A program made the position numbers and the translations under genes. Shown here piece by piece: positions 1 through 7,809 of a DNA stretch of 64,000 nucleotides; positions within the stretch are counted from its first letter, which is position 1, and every line of letters begins with the position of its first letter. A model generated the notes under the pieces. It was not told where the DNA came from, did not search any database, and was given only the letters and a program-made list of their open reading frames with translations. The stretch is from Streptomyces wuyuanensis. GTDB lineage: Bacteria; Actinomycetota; Actinomycetes; Streptomycetales; Streptomycetaceae. The DNA lies in the NCBI RefSeq assembly GCF_900103455.1, contig NZ_FNHI01000024.1:1-64000 (forward strand). Reading direction: 5' to 3'.

Positions 1-1383
1 CATGCCCTCGGCGCCCAGCCAGTGCTGGACCAGGAACGTGCCGTGGAAGCCGATGAACAGCGTCCAGAACGTGATCTTGCCGAGGCGCTCGTCCAGCATC
101 TTGCCGGTGAACTTCGGCCACCAGAAGTGGAATCCGGCGAACATCGCGAAGACCACGGTGCCGAACACGACGTAGTGGAAGTGCGCGACGACGAAGTACG
201 AGTCGGAGACGTGGAAGTCCATCGGGGGCGAGGCCAGGATGACACCGGTCAGACCACCGAAGGTGAAGGTGATCAGGAAGCCGATCGTCCAGAGCATCGG
301 GGTCTCGAAGGACAGCGAGCCCTTCCACATGGTGCCGATCCAGTTGAAGAACTTCACACCGGTCGGGACCGCGATCAGGAAGGTCATGAAGGAGAAGAAC
401 GGCAGCAGCACTCCGCCGGTGACGTACATGTGGTGGGCCCACACGGTCACGGACAGGCCGGCGATCGCGATCGTCGCCGCCACCAGGCCGATGTAGCCGA
501 ACATCGGCTTCCGGCTGAACACCGGAACGACCTCCGAGACGATGCCGAAGAACGGCAGCGCGATGATGTACACCTCCGGATGGCCGAAGAACCAGAAGAG
601 GTGTTGCCACAGCAGGGCGCCGCCGTTGGCCGCGTCGAAGATGTGGGCGCCGAACTTGCGGTCCGCCTCCAGGGCGAACAGCGCGGCCGCCAGCACCGGG
701 AAGGCCAGCAGCACCAGCACACCGGTCAGCAGGACGTTCCAGGTGAAGATCGGCATGCGGAACATCGTCATGCCCGGGGCGCGCATGCAGATGATCGTGG
801 TGATGAAGTTGACCGAGCCGAGGATCGTACCGAAGCCGGAGAAGGCCAGACCCATGATCCACAGATCGGCGCCGACACCCGGCGAGCGGACCGCGTCCGA
901 CAGCGGGGAGTAGGCGAACCAGCCGAAGTCGGCAGCACCGTTGGGGGTGAGGAAGCCGCCCACCGCGATGAGCGAGCCGAAGAGGTACAGCCAGTACGCG
1001 AACATGTTCAGCCGCGGGAACGCCACGTCGGGCGCGCCGATCTGCAGCGGCATGATCCAGTTGGCGAATCCGGCGAACAGCGGCGTCGCGAACATCAGCA
1101 GCATCACGGTGCCGTGCATCGTGAACGCCTGGTTGAACTGCTCGTTCGACATGATCTGCGTACCCGGCCGGGCCAGTTCGGCGCGCATGAAGAGCGCCAT
1201 GACGCCGCCGATGCAGAAGAAGAAGAACGAGGTCGCCAGGTAGAGCGTGCCGATCGTCTTGTGGTCGGTGGTGGTCAGCCACTTCACGACCACGTTGCCG
1301 GGCTGCCGGCGCCGGACGGGGAGCTCGTTCTCGTACGAGTCGTCGGCCGTCGCGGCACCCTGGGGTTCGTTGAGGATGCTCAC
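1..1383 (-). CDS. ctaD: Cytochrome c oxidase subunit I (partial, 3' end outside the window)
   Basis: Catalytic heme-copper subunit of the aa3-type terminal oxidase, which reduces O2 to water and pumps protons across the cytoplasmic membrane. About 461 codons are visible and the C-terminal part runs off the left edge. Many hydrophobic helices are present. The heme a ligand region (FTMHGT, His90), the CuB/cross-linked Tyr motif (GHPEVY), the CuB His pair (WAHHMY) and the late heme ligands (VAHFHY) are all seen. The GTG start (VSILNEPQG) overlaps the stop of ctaC in a GTGA, so translation is probably coupled. Family identity is certain; only the C-terminus is missing because of the window edge. 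Confidence 0.97.
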   Translation of the reverse strand, partial: MSILNEPQGAATADDSYENELPVRRRQPGNVVVKWLTTTDHKTIGTLYLATSFFFFCIGGVMALFMRAELARPGTQIMSNEQFNQAFTMHGTVMLLMFATPLFAGFANWIMPLQIGAPDVAFPRLNMFAYWLYLFGSLIAVGGFLTPNGAADFGWFAYSPLSDAVRSPGVGADLWIMGLAFSGFGTILGSVNFITTIICMRAPGMTMFRMPIFTWNVLLTGVLVLLAFPVLAAALFALEADRKFGAHIFDAANGGALLWQHLFWFFGHPEVYIIALPFFGIVSEVVPVFSRKPMFGYIGLVAATIAIAGLSVTVWAHHMYVTGGVLLPFFSFMTFLIAVPTGVKFFNWIGTMWKGSLSFETPMLWTIGFLITFTFGGLTGVILASPPMDFHVSDSYFVVAHFHYVVFGTVVFAMFAGFHFWWPKFTGKMLDERLGKITFWTLFIGFHGTFLVQHWLGAEGM

Positions 1384-2384
1384 AGTTGGTTCTTCTCCGC
1401 ATTCCGGGCCGGGTCAGACTGCGCGATGCCCGACGGGATGAAGCCGGTCTGCCCCTTCTCGGCCAGCTCCTTCAGGTGCTGCTGGTAGCGCTCCGGGGAG
1501 ACGACCTTGACGTTGAAGAGCATCCGGGAGTGGTCGACACCGCAGAGCTCGGCGCACTTGCCGAGGAAGGTGCCCTCCTTGTTCGGAGTGACCTCGAAGA
1601 CGTTGGTGTGACCCGGGATGACGTCCTGCTTGAACAGGAAGGGAACCACCCAGAAGGAGTGGATGACGTCCCGCGAGGTCAGGATGAAACGGACCTTCTC
1701 GCCCTTCGGCAGCCACAGCGTGGGGCCGGGGTTGCCGGTCTGCGGGTTCCGGTCGCCCGGGATGCCGGCGTCGTAGACGCCCTCGGCACCCTTCGGGAAG
1801 TCGTTGGTGTACTTGTCCGGAATCGCGTTCAGGGTCTTCTGCGCCGCGGCATCGCCGGTGGCCGGGTTCCCGTCCACGTCCTCGAGGTAGTTGAAGCCCC
1901 AGCTCCACTGGTAGCCGACCACGTTGACGGTGTGGGCGGGCTTGTCGGAGAGGGCGAGGAGCTTCGACTCGTCACGTGCGGTGAAGTAGAAGAGCACCGA
2001 GACGATGATGAGCGGGACCACGGTGTACAGCGCCTCGATGGGCATGTTGTACCGGGTCTGCGGGGGAACCTCGACCTTGGTCCGGCTGCGCCGGTGGAAG
2101 ATGACGCTCCACAGGATCAGACCCCACACCAGCACGCCCACGGCGAGGGCAGCCGCCCACGAGCCCTGCCAGAGGGAGAGGATCCGGGGAGCCTCCTCCG
2201 TGACGGGGGTGGGCATACCGAGGCGGGGGAAGTCCTCCCAATTGGGGGAGCAACCCGTGGCGGTTGCCACGATCAAGCCCGCCGTCAGCACCTGCGGCAG
2301 CTTCCGCCGCATCGGGCGCCGCGACATGGGGGTACCGCCCCCGCCGTTCGGGCGGTGGGGGAGGTCGGAGCCGTTGGGACTCAC
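1380..2384 (-). CDS. ctaC: Cytochrome c oxidase subunit II, lipoprotein form
   Basis: A 334-residue CuA-carrying subunit that accepts electrons from cytochrome c of the bc1 complex. The GTG start (VSPNGSDLP) is preceded by GGAAGG about 8 bases upstream. An internal ATG (MSRRPMRRK) is the alternative. The N-terminus has a basic stretch, a hydrophobic segment and a lipobox-like ATGC, so it is probably lipid-anchored. Two transmembrane helices follow, then the cupredoxin domain. The CuA motif Cys-x3-Cys-x3-His-x2-Met (GKCAELCGVDHSRM) is intact near the C-terminus. It is first in an operon with ctaD, sharing a 4-base stop/start overlap. Confidence 0.96.
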   Translation of the reverse strand: MSPNGSDLPHRPNGGGGTPMSRRPMRRKLPQVLTAGLIVATATGCSPNWEDFPRLGMPTPVTEEAPRILSLWQGSWAAALAVGVLVWGLILWSVIFHRRSRTKVEVPPQTRYNMPIEALYTVVPLIIVSVLFYFTARDESKLLALSDKPAHTVNVVGYQWSWGFNYLEDVDGNPATGDAAAQKTLNAIPDKYTNDFPKGAEGVYDAGIPGDRNPQTGNPGPTLWLPKGEKVRFILTSRDVIHSFWVVPFLFKQDVIPGHTNVFEVTPNKEGTFLGKCAELCGVDHSRMLFNVKVVSPERYQQHLKELAEKGQTGFIPSGIAQSDPARNAEKNQL

Positions 2385-2464
2385 GTAGCGCCTTCCCGAG
2401 AGTCTCGCCCGCGCGACCGCCCGCGGCCGTCTCGCTGGTCGGTCGCCGGCCCTGACGCGGGCAG

Positions 2465-2493
2465 GGGTTTGGATGTTTATGCGGACCAAACCC
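2465..2493. promoter_or_regulatory. Inverted repeat GGGTTTGG-N13-CCAAACCC upstream of ctaC
   Basis: Perfect 8-base arms separated by 13 AT-rich bases, in the 285-bp gap between the divergent ctaC (start 2384) and the cysteine desulfurase gene (start 2670). It lies 81-109 bases upstream of the ctaC start. The format fits an operator or a short hairpin. I do not recognise the binding protein. No gene is visible in the rest of the gap. Confidence 0.45.
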
Positions 2494-2669
2494 TACTGGA
2501 CGCTATTTGGGGTCGCGCATGGAGGGTGCCCAACGCGCCGTCCGACGACCCGAAGGGGTGGACCGCACGGTTCCGGAGGCCGTGCCGCGCCTGGTCACAG
2601 GCCCCCGACTGAGCGCCCGCCACCGCCTTCTGACGACTTCTCCGAGGACCCGCGCGTTAGCGTGGACGG

Positions 2670-4034
2670 GTGCCCTACTTCGACGCCGCGTCCTCCGCTC
2701 CCCTGCACCCCGTCGCCCGGCAGGCGCTCCAGGCCTCCCTGGACGAGGGCTGGGCGGATCCCGCCCGCCTGTACCGCGAGGGCCGGCGCGCGCGCCTGCT
2801 GCTGGACGCGGCACGGGAGGCCGCCGCCGACGCCGTGGGCTGCCGCCCGGACGAGCTCGTTTTCACCTCTTCGGGGACACGTGCCCTCCACACGGGCATC
2901 TCGGGCGCGCTCGCGGGTCGCCGCCGGATCGGCGGTCACCTGGTCGTGTCCGCCGTCGAGCACTCGGCCGTGCTGCACGCGGCGGAGGGCCGGCCCGTCA
3001 GCGAGGTGCCCGTCGACCGCTGGGGCGCGGTGTCACCGCGCGTGTTCGGGGAGGCACTGCGCGAGGACACCGCACTGGCCTGCCTGCAGTCGGCGAACCA
3101 CGAGGTGGGGACCGAGCAGCCGGTCGCCGAGGTGGCCGAGCTCTGCCGGACGGCGGGCGTCCCGCTGCTCGTCGACGCCGCGCAGTCCCTCGGCTGGGGC
3201 CCGGTCGCCGGGGACTGGTCGCTGCTCACCGCGAGCGCGCACAAATGGGGCGGTCCGGCGGGTGTGGGACTCCTCGTGGTCCGCAAGGGCGTCCGCTTCG
3301 CCTCGCAGGACCCCGCGGACGAACGGGAGTCGGGGCGCGCGCCCGGCTTCGAGAACATCCCGGCGATCGTGGCGGCCGCGGCGTCGCTGCGGGCCGTTCG
3401 GGACTCCGCCGAGACGGAGGCCCGGCGGCTGCGGGAGCTGGTGGACCGGATCCGCACCCGGGTCCCGGAGCTGGTGCCGGACGTCGAGGTGGTCGGCGAC
3501 CCGGTGCGCCGGCTCCCCCATCTCGTCACCTTCTCCTGCCTCTACGTCGACGGGGAGACGGTGCTGCACGAGCTGGACCGGGCGGGCTTCTCCGTGTCCT
3601 CCGGCTCGTCCTGCACGAGTTCGACGCTCACCCCGAGCCATGTGCTGCGGGCGATGGGGGTCCTGAGCGAGGGGAACGTACGGGTGTCCCTGCCGGTGGG
3701 CACGGCGGCGGAGGACGTCGACCGCTTTCTGGAGGTCCTGCCCGGAGTCGTCGCCGGCGTCCGCCGCCACCTCGGGGCGCCGACGGCCGAGGAGCCCTCC
3801 CCCGGGTCCGAGTCCCTCGTGGTCGACGCCCTCGGCAAACGCTGCCCCGTCCCGGTGATCGAACTCGCCAAGGTCATCGGGGACGTCCCGGTCGGCGGCA
3901 CGGTCACCGTCCTCGCCGACGACGAGGCGGCCCGGCTCGACATCCCGGCGTGGTGCGAGATGCGCGACCAGGAGTACGTCGGGGAGTCCCCGGCGCCGGG
4001 AGGGACGGCGTACGTGGTGCGCCGCCGGGGCTGA
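2670..4034 (+). CDS. Cysteine desulfurase fused to a TusA-like sulfur-carrier domain
   Basis: A 454-residue protein starting at GTG (VPYFDAASSAPLHP, a typical NifS-family N-terminus). Residues 1 to about 365 form a fold-type I PLP aminotransferase domain. The PLP lysine is in SAHKWGG (K192) and the persulfide cysteine in SGSSCTSS (C315). Residues about 380-454 form a TusA/SirA domain with the CPVP motif (C392). Families of this kind pass a persulfide from the desulfurase cysteine to the TusA cysteine; here both steps would be within one chain. The destination (thiolated tRNA, molybdopterin, Fe-S or other) cannot be read from sequence. It is divergent from ctaCD and convergent with the kinase gene. 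Confidence 0.9.
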   Translation: MPYFDAASSAPLHPVARQALQASLDEGWADPARLYREGRRARLLLDAAREAAADAVGCRPDELVFTSSGTRALHTGISGALAGRRRIGGHLVVSAVEHSAVLHAAEGRPVSEVPVDRWGAVSPRVFGEALREDTALACLQSANHEVGTEQPVAEVAELCRTAGVPLLVDAAQSLGWGPVAGDWSLLTASAHKWGGPAGVGLLVVRKGVRFASQDPADERESGRAPGFENIPAIVAAAASLRAVRDSAETEARRLRELVDRIRTRVPELVPDVEVVGDPVRRLPHLVTFSCLYVDGETVLHELDRAGFSVSSGSSCTSSTLTPSHVLRAMGVLSEGNVRVSLPVGTAAEDVDRFLEVLPGVVAGVRRHLGAPTAEEPSPGSESLVVDALGKRCPVPVIELAKVIGDVPVGGTVTVLADDEAARLDIPAWCEMRDQEYVGESPAPGGTAYVVRRRG

Positions 4035-4087
4035 CGCCGCGCCCGCGGCGGGGCCGCGGGTTGCGACGGCCGCCGTGGGTGCGGAAG

Positions 4088-4126
4088 CACCGCGCCCGCA
4101 GGGCGCGGGGCTCTGCGGGCGCGGTG
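4088..4126. terminator. Bidirectional hairpin terminator
   Basis: Perfect 14-bp stem (CACCGCGCCCGCAG with its complement) around an 11-base loop, between two convergent genes whose stops lie at 4034 and 4147. No long T run follows, as is common in Streptomyces. Confidence 0.7.
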
Positions 4127-4146
4127 TTCGGGGCGCGGCCCCTGGC

Positions 4147-5121
4147 TCAGGAAAGGTGCTCCCGGACGTCCGCCGCCGCGTCGTGTCCGTACGCCTTCGT
4201 GAAGCGGTCCATGAAGTGGGCGCGGCGCAGGGTGTACTCCTGGGTGCCCAGCGTCTCGATGACCAGCGTCGCGAGCATGCAGCCGACCTGCGCGGCGCGC
4301 TCCAGGCCCACGTCCCACGACAGCGCCGACAGGAAGCCCGCGCGGAACGCGTCGCCGACGCCCGTCGGGTCGACCTTGGAGTCCTCCTCGGGGCAGCCGA
4401 CCTCGATCGCCGGCTCGCCCTTGCTCTCGATGCGCACGCCGCGCGAGCCGAGCGTGGTGACGCGGTGGCCGACGCGGTCCAGGATCTCCTCGTCCGTCCA
4501 GCCCGTCTTCGACTCGATGAGCCCCTTCTCGTACTCGTTGGAGAAGAGGTAGGTCGCCCCGTCCAGCAGTATCCGGATCTCGTCGCCGTTCATCCGCGCG
4601 ATCTGCTGCGAGAAGTCGGCGGCGAACGGGATGCCCCGGGACCGGCACTCCTCCGTGTGGCGCAGCATCGCCTCGGGGTCGTCGGCGCCGATCAGCACCA
4701 GGTCCAGTCCGCCAACCCGGTCCGCGACCGCCTTCAGCTCGATCTGGCGCGCCTCGCTCATCGCGCCCGTGTAGAAGGAGCCGATCTGGTTGTGGTCGGC
4801 GTCGGTCGTGCAGACGAAGCGCGCGGTGTGCAGCACCTCGGAGATCCGTACGGAAGCGGTGTCGACGCCGTGCCGGTCGAGCCAGGCGCGGTACTCGTCG
4901 AAGTCGGAGCCCGCCGCTCCGACCAGGACCGGGTTGGTGCCGAGCTGGCCCATCCCGAAGCAGATGTTGGCGCCGACCCCTCCTCTGCGCACATCGAGGT
5001 TGTCGACGAGGAAGGAGAGGGAGACCGTGTGGAGCTGGTCCGCGACCAGTTGGTCGGCGAAGCGGCCGGGAAAGGTCATCAGATGGTCGGTGGCGATGGA
5101 GCCGGTGACTGCGATTCGCAC
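4147..5121 (-). CDS. PfkB-family carbohydrate/adenosine kinase
   Basis: A 324-residue ribokinase-fold enzyme that phosphorylates a sugar or nucleoside hydroxyl with ATP. The N-terminal MRIAVTGSIATDHLM, the GGVGANI substrate-site glycines and the C-terminal DPTGVGDAFRAGF (catalytic Asp257) are present. The N-terminus is very close to what I remember of mycobacterial adenosine kinase (AdoK, Rv2202c). That gene also sits near ctaC and an IscA-like gene, so adenosine salvage is the best guess. Substrate specificity in this family cannot be settled by sequence reading alone. It is divergent from a small gene at 5252. Confidence 0.85.
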   Translation of the reverse strand: MRIAVTGSIATDHLMTFPGRFADQLVADQLHTVSLSFLVDNLDVRRGGVGANICFGMGQLGTNPVLVGAAGSDFDEYRAWLDRHGVDTASVRISEVLHTARFVCTTDADHNQIGSFYTGAMSEARQIELKAVADRVGGLDLVLIGADDPEAMLRHTEECRSRGIPFAADFSQQIARMNGDEIRILLDGATYLFSNEYEKGLIESKTGWTDEEILDRVGHRVTTLGSRGVRIESKGEPAIEVGCPEEDSKVDPTGVGDAFRAGFLSALSWDVGLERAAQVGCMLATLVIETLGTQEYTLRRAHFMDRFTKAYGHDAAADVREHLS

Positions 5122-5251
5122 GGCTGAGTGCTCCTGGTGGGGAGGCGGAGTTGACGGTTAACGCTACCCGTTGACACAGGCCCTTCTGTAGCACGGAAAC
5201 TACCCGATAGTAGGGCTTTTGCCTCAGCGTAACCCTGCGTACGGTGCCCGT

Positions 5252-5482
5252 ATGCCGAACCCCACGTCGTACATCGCCCTCCCCGAGCGCCGGTCGGCCG
5301 AGCCCGGGCAGATCGAGATCAGTCTGGCGGAGCTCCGCGGTGACAGCGCCCGGATGGCGCCGCACTGGGTGGTGCCGCCGATCGCCACGGCCGGCCCGGT
5401 GTCTCCGTCGCTGATCCACGGGGTGGTCGTCTCCCCCGCCTCCGCGCGGCTGGTCGGCTCGATGTCCGTGTACGGCGACTGA
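5252..5482 (+). CDS. Small conserved-type hypothetical protein, 76 aa
   Basis: ATG start (MPNPTSYIALPERR). Third codon positions are almost all G or C throughout, which supports real coding. No signal peptide, membrane segment or recognised domain. It contains a hydrophobic, proline-rich middle (HWVVPPIATAGPVSPS). It lies divergent from the kinase gene and 108 bp upstream of a membrane-anchored protein on the same strand, so the two may be cotranscribed. Function unknown. Confidence 0.65.
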   Translation: MPNPTSYIALPERRSAEPGQIEISLAELRGDSARMAPHWVVPPIATAGPVSPSLIHGVVVSPASARLVGSMSVYGD

Positions 5483-5590
5483 CCCGTACCCCAGCGCTCC
5501 GTTACGGCACACGGCGCATTCCGGGAACCGCGCGCTCCCCCACTCCGTCCCATGGGTGTCCCCCGGAAAGGGTCCCGAAGGAGCGATGCG

Positions 5591-7078
5591 GTGAGCAGCA
5601 CAGAGCACCCCCAGAACAGCGCCGACGGCGCCGGTGGTCCCGAGGGCACCGCGGTCCGGCGTCTTCGGAGGTCTCCGCTGGCCGTCGCGTCGGTGGCCGC
5701 CGCGGTCCTGGTCGCGGGGGGCGGCGGCGCATGGTTCGCCACGACCGCCTCCGACCGCGGGGGTGGTACGCCGGGGACGGACCCCAAGCCCCCTCCGCTG
5801 GCGCTGGACGGCGGCACGGGCATCGCGGTCGGCGAGCCCAGCCCCGGCGGCGTGGAGTACCGGGCCCGGGGCGAACTGCCGGAGGGCCCCGACTCCGCTC
5901 CCGTCCACAGGGTGAACGGGACGGTCGGCAGGGAGCAGGTCGAGGCACTGGCCGAGGCACTGGGCGTGCCGGGCACCCCCCGGCTGCAGGGCGAGGTGTG
6001 GAAGTCCGGTACGGACGGGGACGGCGGCGGCCCTCTGCTCCAGGTGAACCGGCAGGCCCCGGGGACCTGGACGTTCAGTTCCCACGGCCCCCCGAAGGGC
6101 GACGACTGCGTGAAGGGCAGGGACGTCTGCGCACCCGGCGGAACGGCCCCTTCCGCACAGCGGCTGCCGCATGCGGGGACCGTGGTGGACGAGAAGGCCG
6201 CGAAGAAGGCCGCCGCTCCCGTGCTGGCGGCGCTGGGGCTGGGCGACGCAAGGCTGGACGCGACGCAGGTGCTCGGTGCGTACCGGGTCGTCCGCGCCGA
6301 CCCGCGGATCGGCGGCCTGCCCACGTACGGCTGGTCCACCAGCGTCCATGTCGGCGCCGACGGGACCGTCGGGAACGGCAGCGGGCAGCTGGTGAAGCCG
6401 TCCGCAGGACCCGAGTACCCGGTGATCGGGGCCGAGGAGGCGCTGAAGCGGCTGAACGCGGAGGGCGGGGGCGGCACGGTCGGCATCGGGGGCTGCGCGA
6501 CGCCCGGGCCGCTGGCGGAGGAGGAGCCGGCCGCTCCGTGCGAGCCCGGGAGTGGCACGCCGGGCCCGGCCGAGGTGGTCACCATCACCCGGGCGGAGTT
6601 CGGACTGGCCGTGCACTCGGTCGGGGGACGGCCCGCGCTCGTGCCCTCGTGGCTGTTCACGACCGGGCCGGAGACCGGCCCGGGGGGATCCACGATCACC
6701 CGGCCGGCCGTGGCGCCGGAGTATCTGAAGCCGAAAGCCCAGCAGCCGCCCGTGCCCTCGGGGACGGCGGTGCCGTCGCCACCCGACACGTCGAAGCTGC
6801 CGGAGACGACGGTGCGGGGTGTGGAGTCGTACGCCCTGGCGAAGGACGGGCGCACCCTGACACTGCGCTTCTGGGGCGGGGTGTGCAGCGACTACTCGGC
6901 GAAGGCCGAGGAGAGCGGCGACGAGGTGAAGGTGAGGATCATCGAGTCCCGTCCGGATCCGGGACGGGTCTGCATCCTGATCGCCAAGGAGCTGACGGAG
7001 AAGGTCACACTGGGCGAGCCGCTCGGTGACCGCACGGTCGTCGACGTGGAGAGCGGCGACCCCGTGCCCCGCAAGTGA
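5591..7078 (+). CDS. Membrane-anchored extracytoplasmic protein of unknown function
   Basis: A 495-residue protein. The GTG start (VSSTEHPQN) is chosen because AAGGAG lies 7 bases upstream; an ATG at 5552 lacks such a site. A short basic cytoplasmic tail is followed by one transmembrane segment (about residues 30-55, LAVASVAAAVLVAGGGG). A long Gly/Pro-rich extracytoplasmic part follows. Cysteines occur as pairs (DDCVKGRDVC, GGCATPG...APCEPG, GVCSDYS...GRVCIL), suggesting disulfides outside the cell. No catalytic motif was recognised. Its neighbours give no clear hint at a role. Confidence 0.85.
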   Translation: MSSTEHPQNSADGAGGPEGTAVRRLRRSPLAVASVAAAVLVAGGGGAWFATTASDRGGGTPGTDPKPPPLALDGGTGIAVGEPSPGGVEYRARGELPEGPDSAPVHRVNGTVGREQVEALAEALGVPGTPRLQGEVWKSGTDGDGGGPLLQVNRQAPGTWTFSSHGPPKGDDCVKGRDVCAPGGTAPSAQRLPHAGTVVDEKAAKKAAAPVLAALGLGDARLDATQVLGAYRVVRADPRIGGLPTYGWSTSVHVGADGTVGNGSGQLVKPSAGPEYPVIGAEEALKRLNAEGGGGTVGIGGCATPGPLAEEEPAAPCEPGSGTPGPAEVVTITRAEFGLAVHSVGGRPALVPSWLFTTGPETGPGGSTITRPAVAPEYLKPKAQQPPVPSGTAVPSPPDTSKLPETTVRGVESYALAKDGRTLTLRFWGGVCSDYSAKAEESGDEVKVRIIESRPDPGRVCILIAKELTEKVTLGEPLGDRTVVDVESGDPVPRK

Positions 7079-7090
7079 GCGCGCGGACGG

Positions 7091-7136
7091 ACGCCGGAGG
7101 GCGGTGACCCGGGACCGGGTCACCGCCCTCCGGCGT
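7091..7136. terminator. Bidirectional hairpin terminator
   Basis: Nearly continuous 22-bp inverted repeat (arms 7091-7112 and 7115-7136) between convergent stops at 7078 and 7146. Confidence 0.8.
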
Positions 7137-7145
7137 TCGGACGGC

Positions 7146-7502
7146 TCAGCTGAAGGAGTCGCCGCAGGCGCAGGACCCCGTCGCGTTCGGGTTGTCGATC
7201 GTGAAGCCCTGCTTCTCGATCGTGTCGACGAAGTCGATGGAGGCGCCACCGAGGTACGGCGCGCTCATGCGGTCGGTAACGACCCTGACCCCGTCGAACT
7301 CCTTGACGACGTCGCCGTCGAGCGAGCGCTCGTCGAAGAAGAGCTGGTAGCGCAGGCCGGAGCAGCCGCCGGGCTGAACCGCGACGCGGAGCGCCAGGTC
7401 GTCCCGGCCTTCCTGCTCCAGCAGGGACTTCACCTTGGCTGCGGCGGCGTCGGACAGGAGGATGCCGTCGCTCACGGTGGTGGTCTCGTCCGATACGGAC
7501 AT
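7146..7502 (-). CDS. erpA: A-type iron-sulfur carrier (IscA/ErpA/HesB family)
   Basis: A 118-residue protein. The ATG start (MSVSDETTTV) follows GGGAGAGA. The three ligand cysteines of the family are present: C47 in GGCSGL and C111/C113 in the C-terminal SCACGD. A-type carriers receive Fe-S clusters and deliver them to apoproteins. Possible clients in this window are the 4Fe-4S enzymes NadA (next gene, divergent) and LipA. The symbol is by family; IscA and ErpA are hard to tell apart by eye. Confidence 0.9.
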   Translation of the reverse strand: MSVSDETTTVSDGILLSDAAAAKVKSLLEQEGRDDLALRVAVQPGGCSGLRYQLFFDERSLDGDVVKEFDGVRVVTDRMSAPYLGGASIDFVDTIEKQGFTIDNPNATGSCACGDSFS

Positions 7503-7658
7503 CTGCTTCTCTCCCGGGTTGTACGGAGACTGCTTGCCGACGTTGGCAACCGGCGGGGCGCCGGATTCATTCCGGACGGGCCCCGGTCTTTCCCTTTCAT
7601 GCTCGCACATGCCCTCCCTTCGGGTCATCGACCAGTGGACGGCTCGGCGCCGGGAATT

Positions 7659-7729
7659 GCGTCACATCGACGCTATGGACATCGTCAAACTGACGTGAAG
7701 CGGTTATGATAGATAGCGTCAAATAGACG
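7659..7729 (+). promoter_or_regulatory. nadA promoter with three CGTC-N5-GACG operators
   Basis: Three inverted repeats of the same format lie upstream of nadA. They are GCGTC-N5-GACGC at 7659-7673, CGTC-N5-GACG at 7683-7695 and CGTC-N5-GACG at 7717-7729. A good -10 (TATGAT, 7705-7710) sits between the second and third, so a bound protein would cover the -35 and transcription-start regions. The GTC-N5-GAC core contains the GT-N7-AC pattern I recall for NrtR-type NAD regulators. That assignment is from memory and unverified. Confidence 0.7.
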
Positions 7730-7809
7730 AAAAGGCTCTCCGGTGCACCCCGGGGGTCCACCGGAGGCGGCTCCGCCGCCCCGACCGAAGAGTAGAAAGG
7801 GTGCGTGAC

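Noticed and set aside
22..1488. Long plus-strand open frame of 488 codons
   Set aside because: It is antisense to ctaD, whose motifs are unmistakable. Its Arg/Glu/His-rich composition is typical of shadow frames in high-GC DNA.
3542..7249. Minus-strand open frame of more than 1200 codons
   Set aside because: It crosses several convincing genes (desulfurase, kinase, membrane protein, Fe-S carrier) and is low-complexity Arg/Pro/Gly, so it is a GC artefact.
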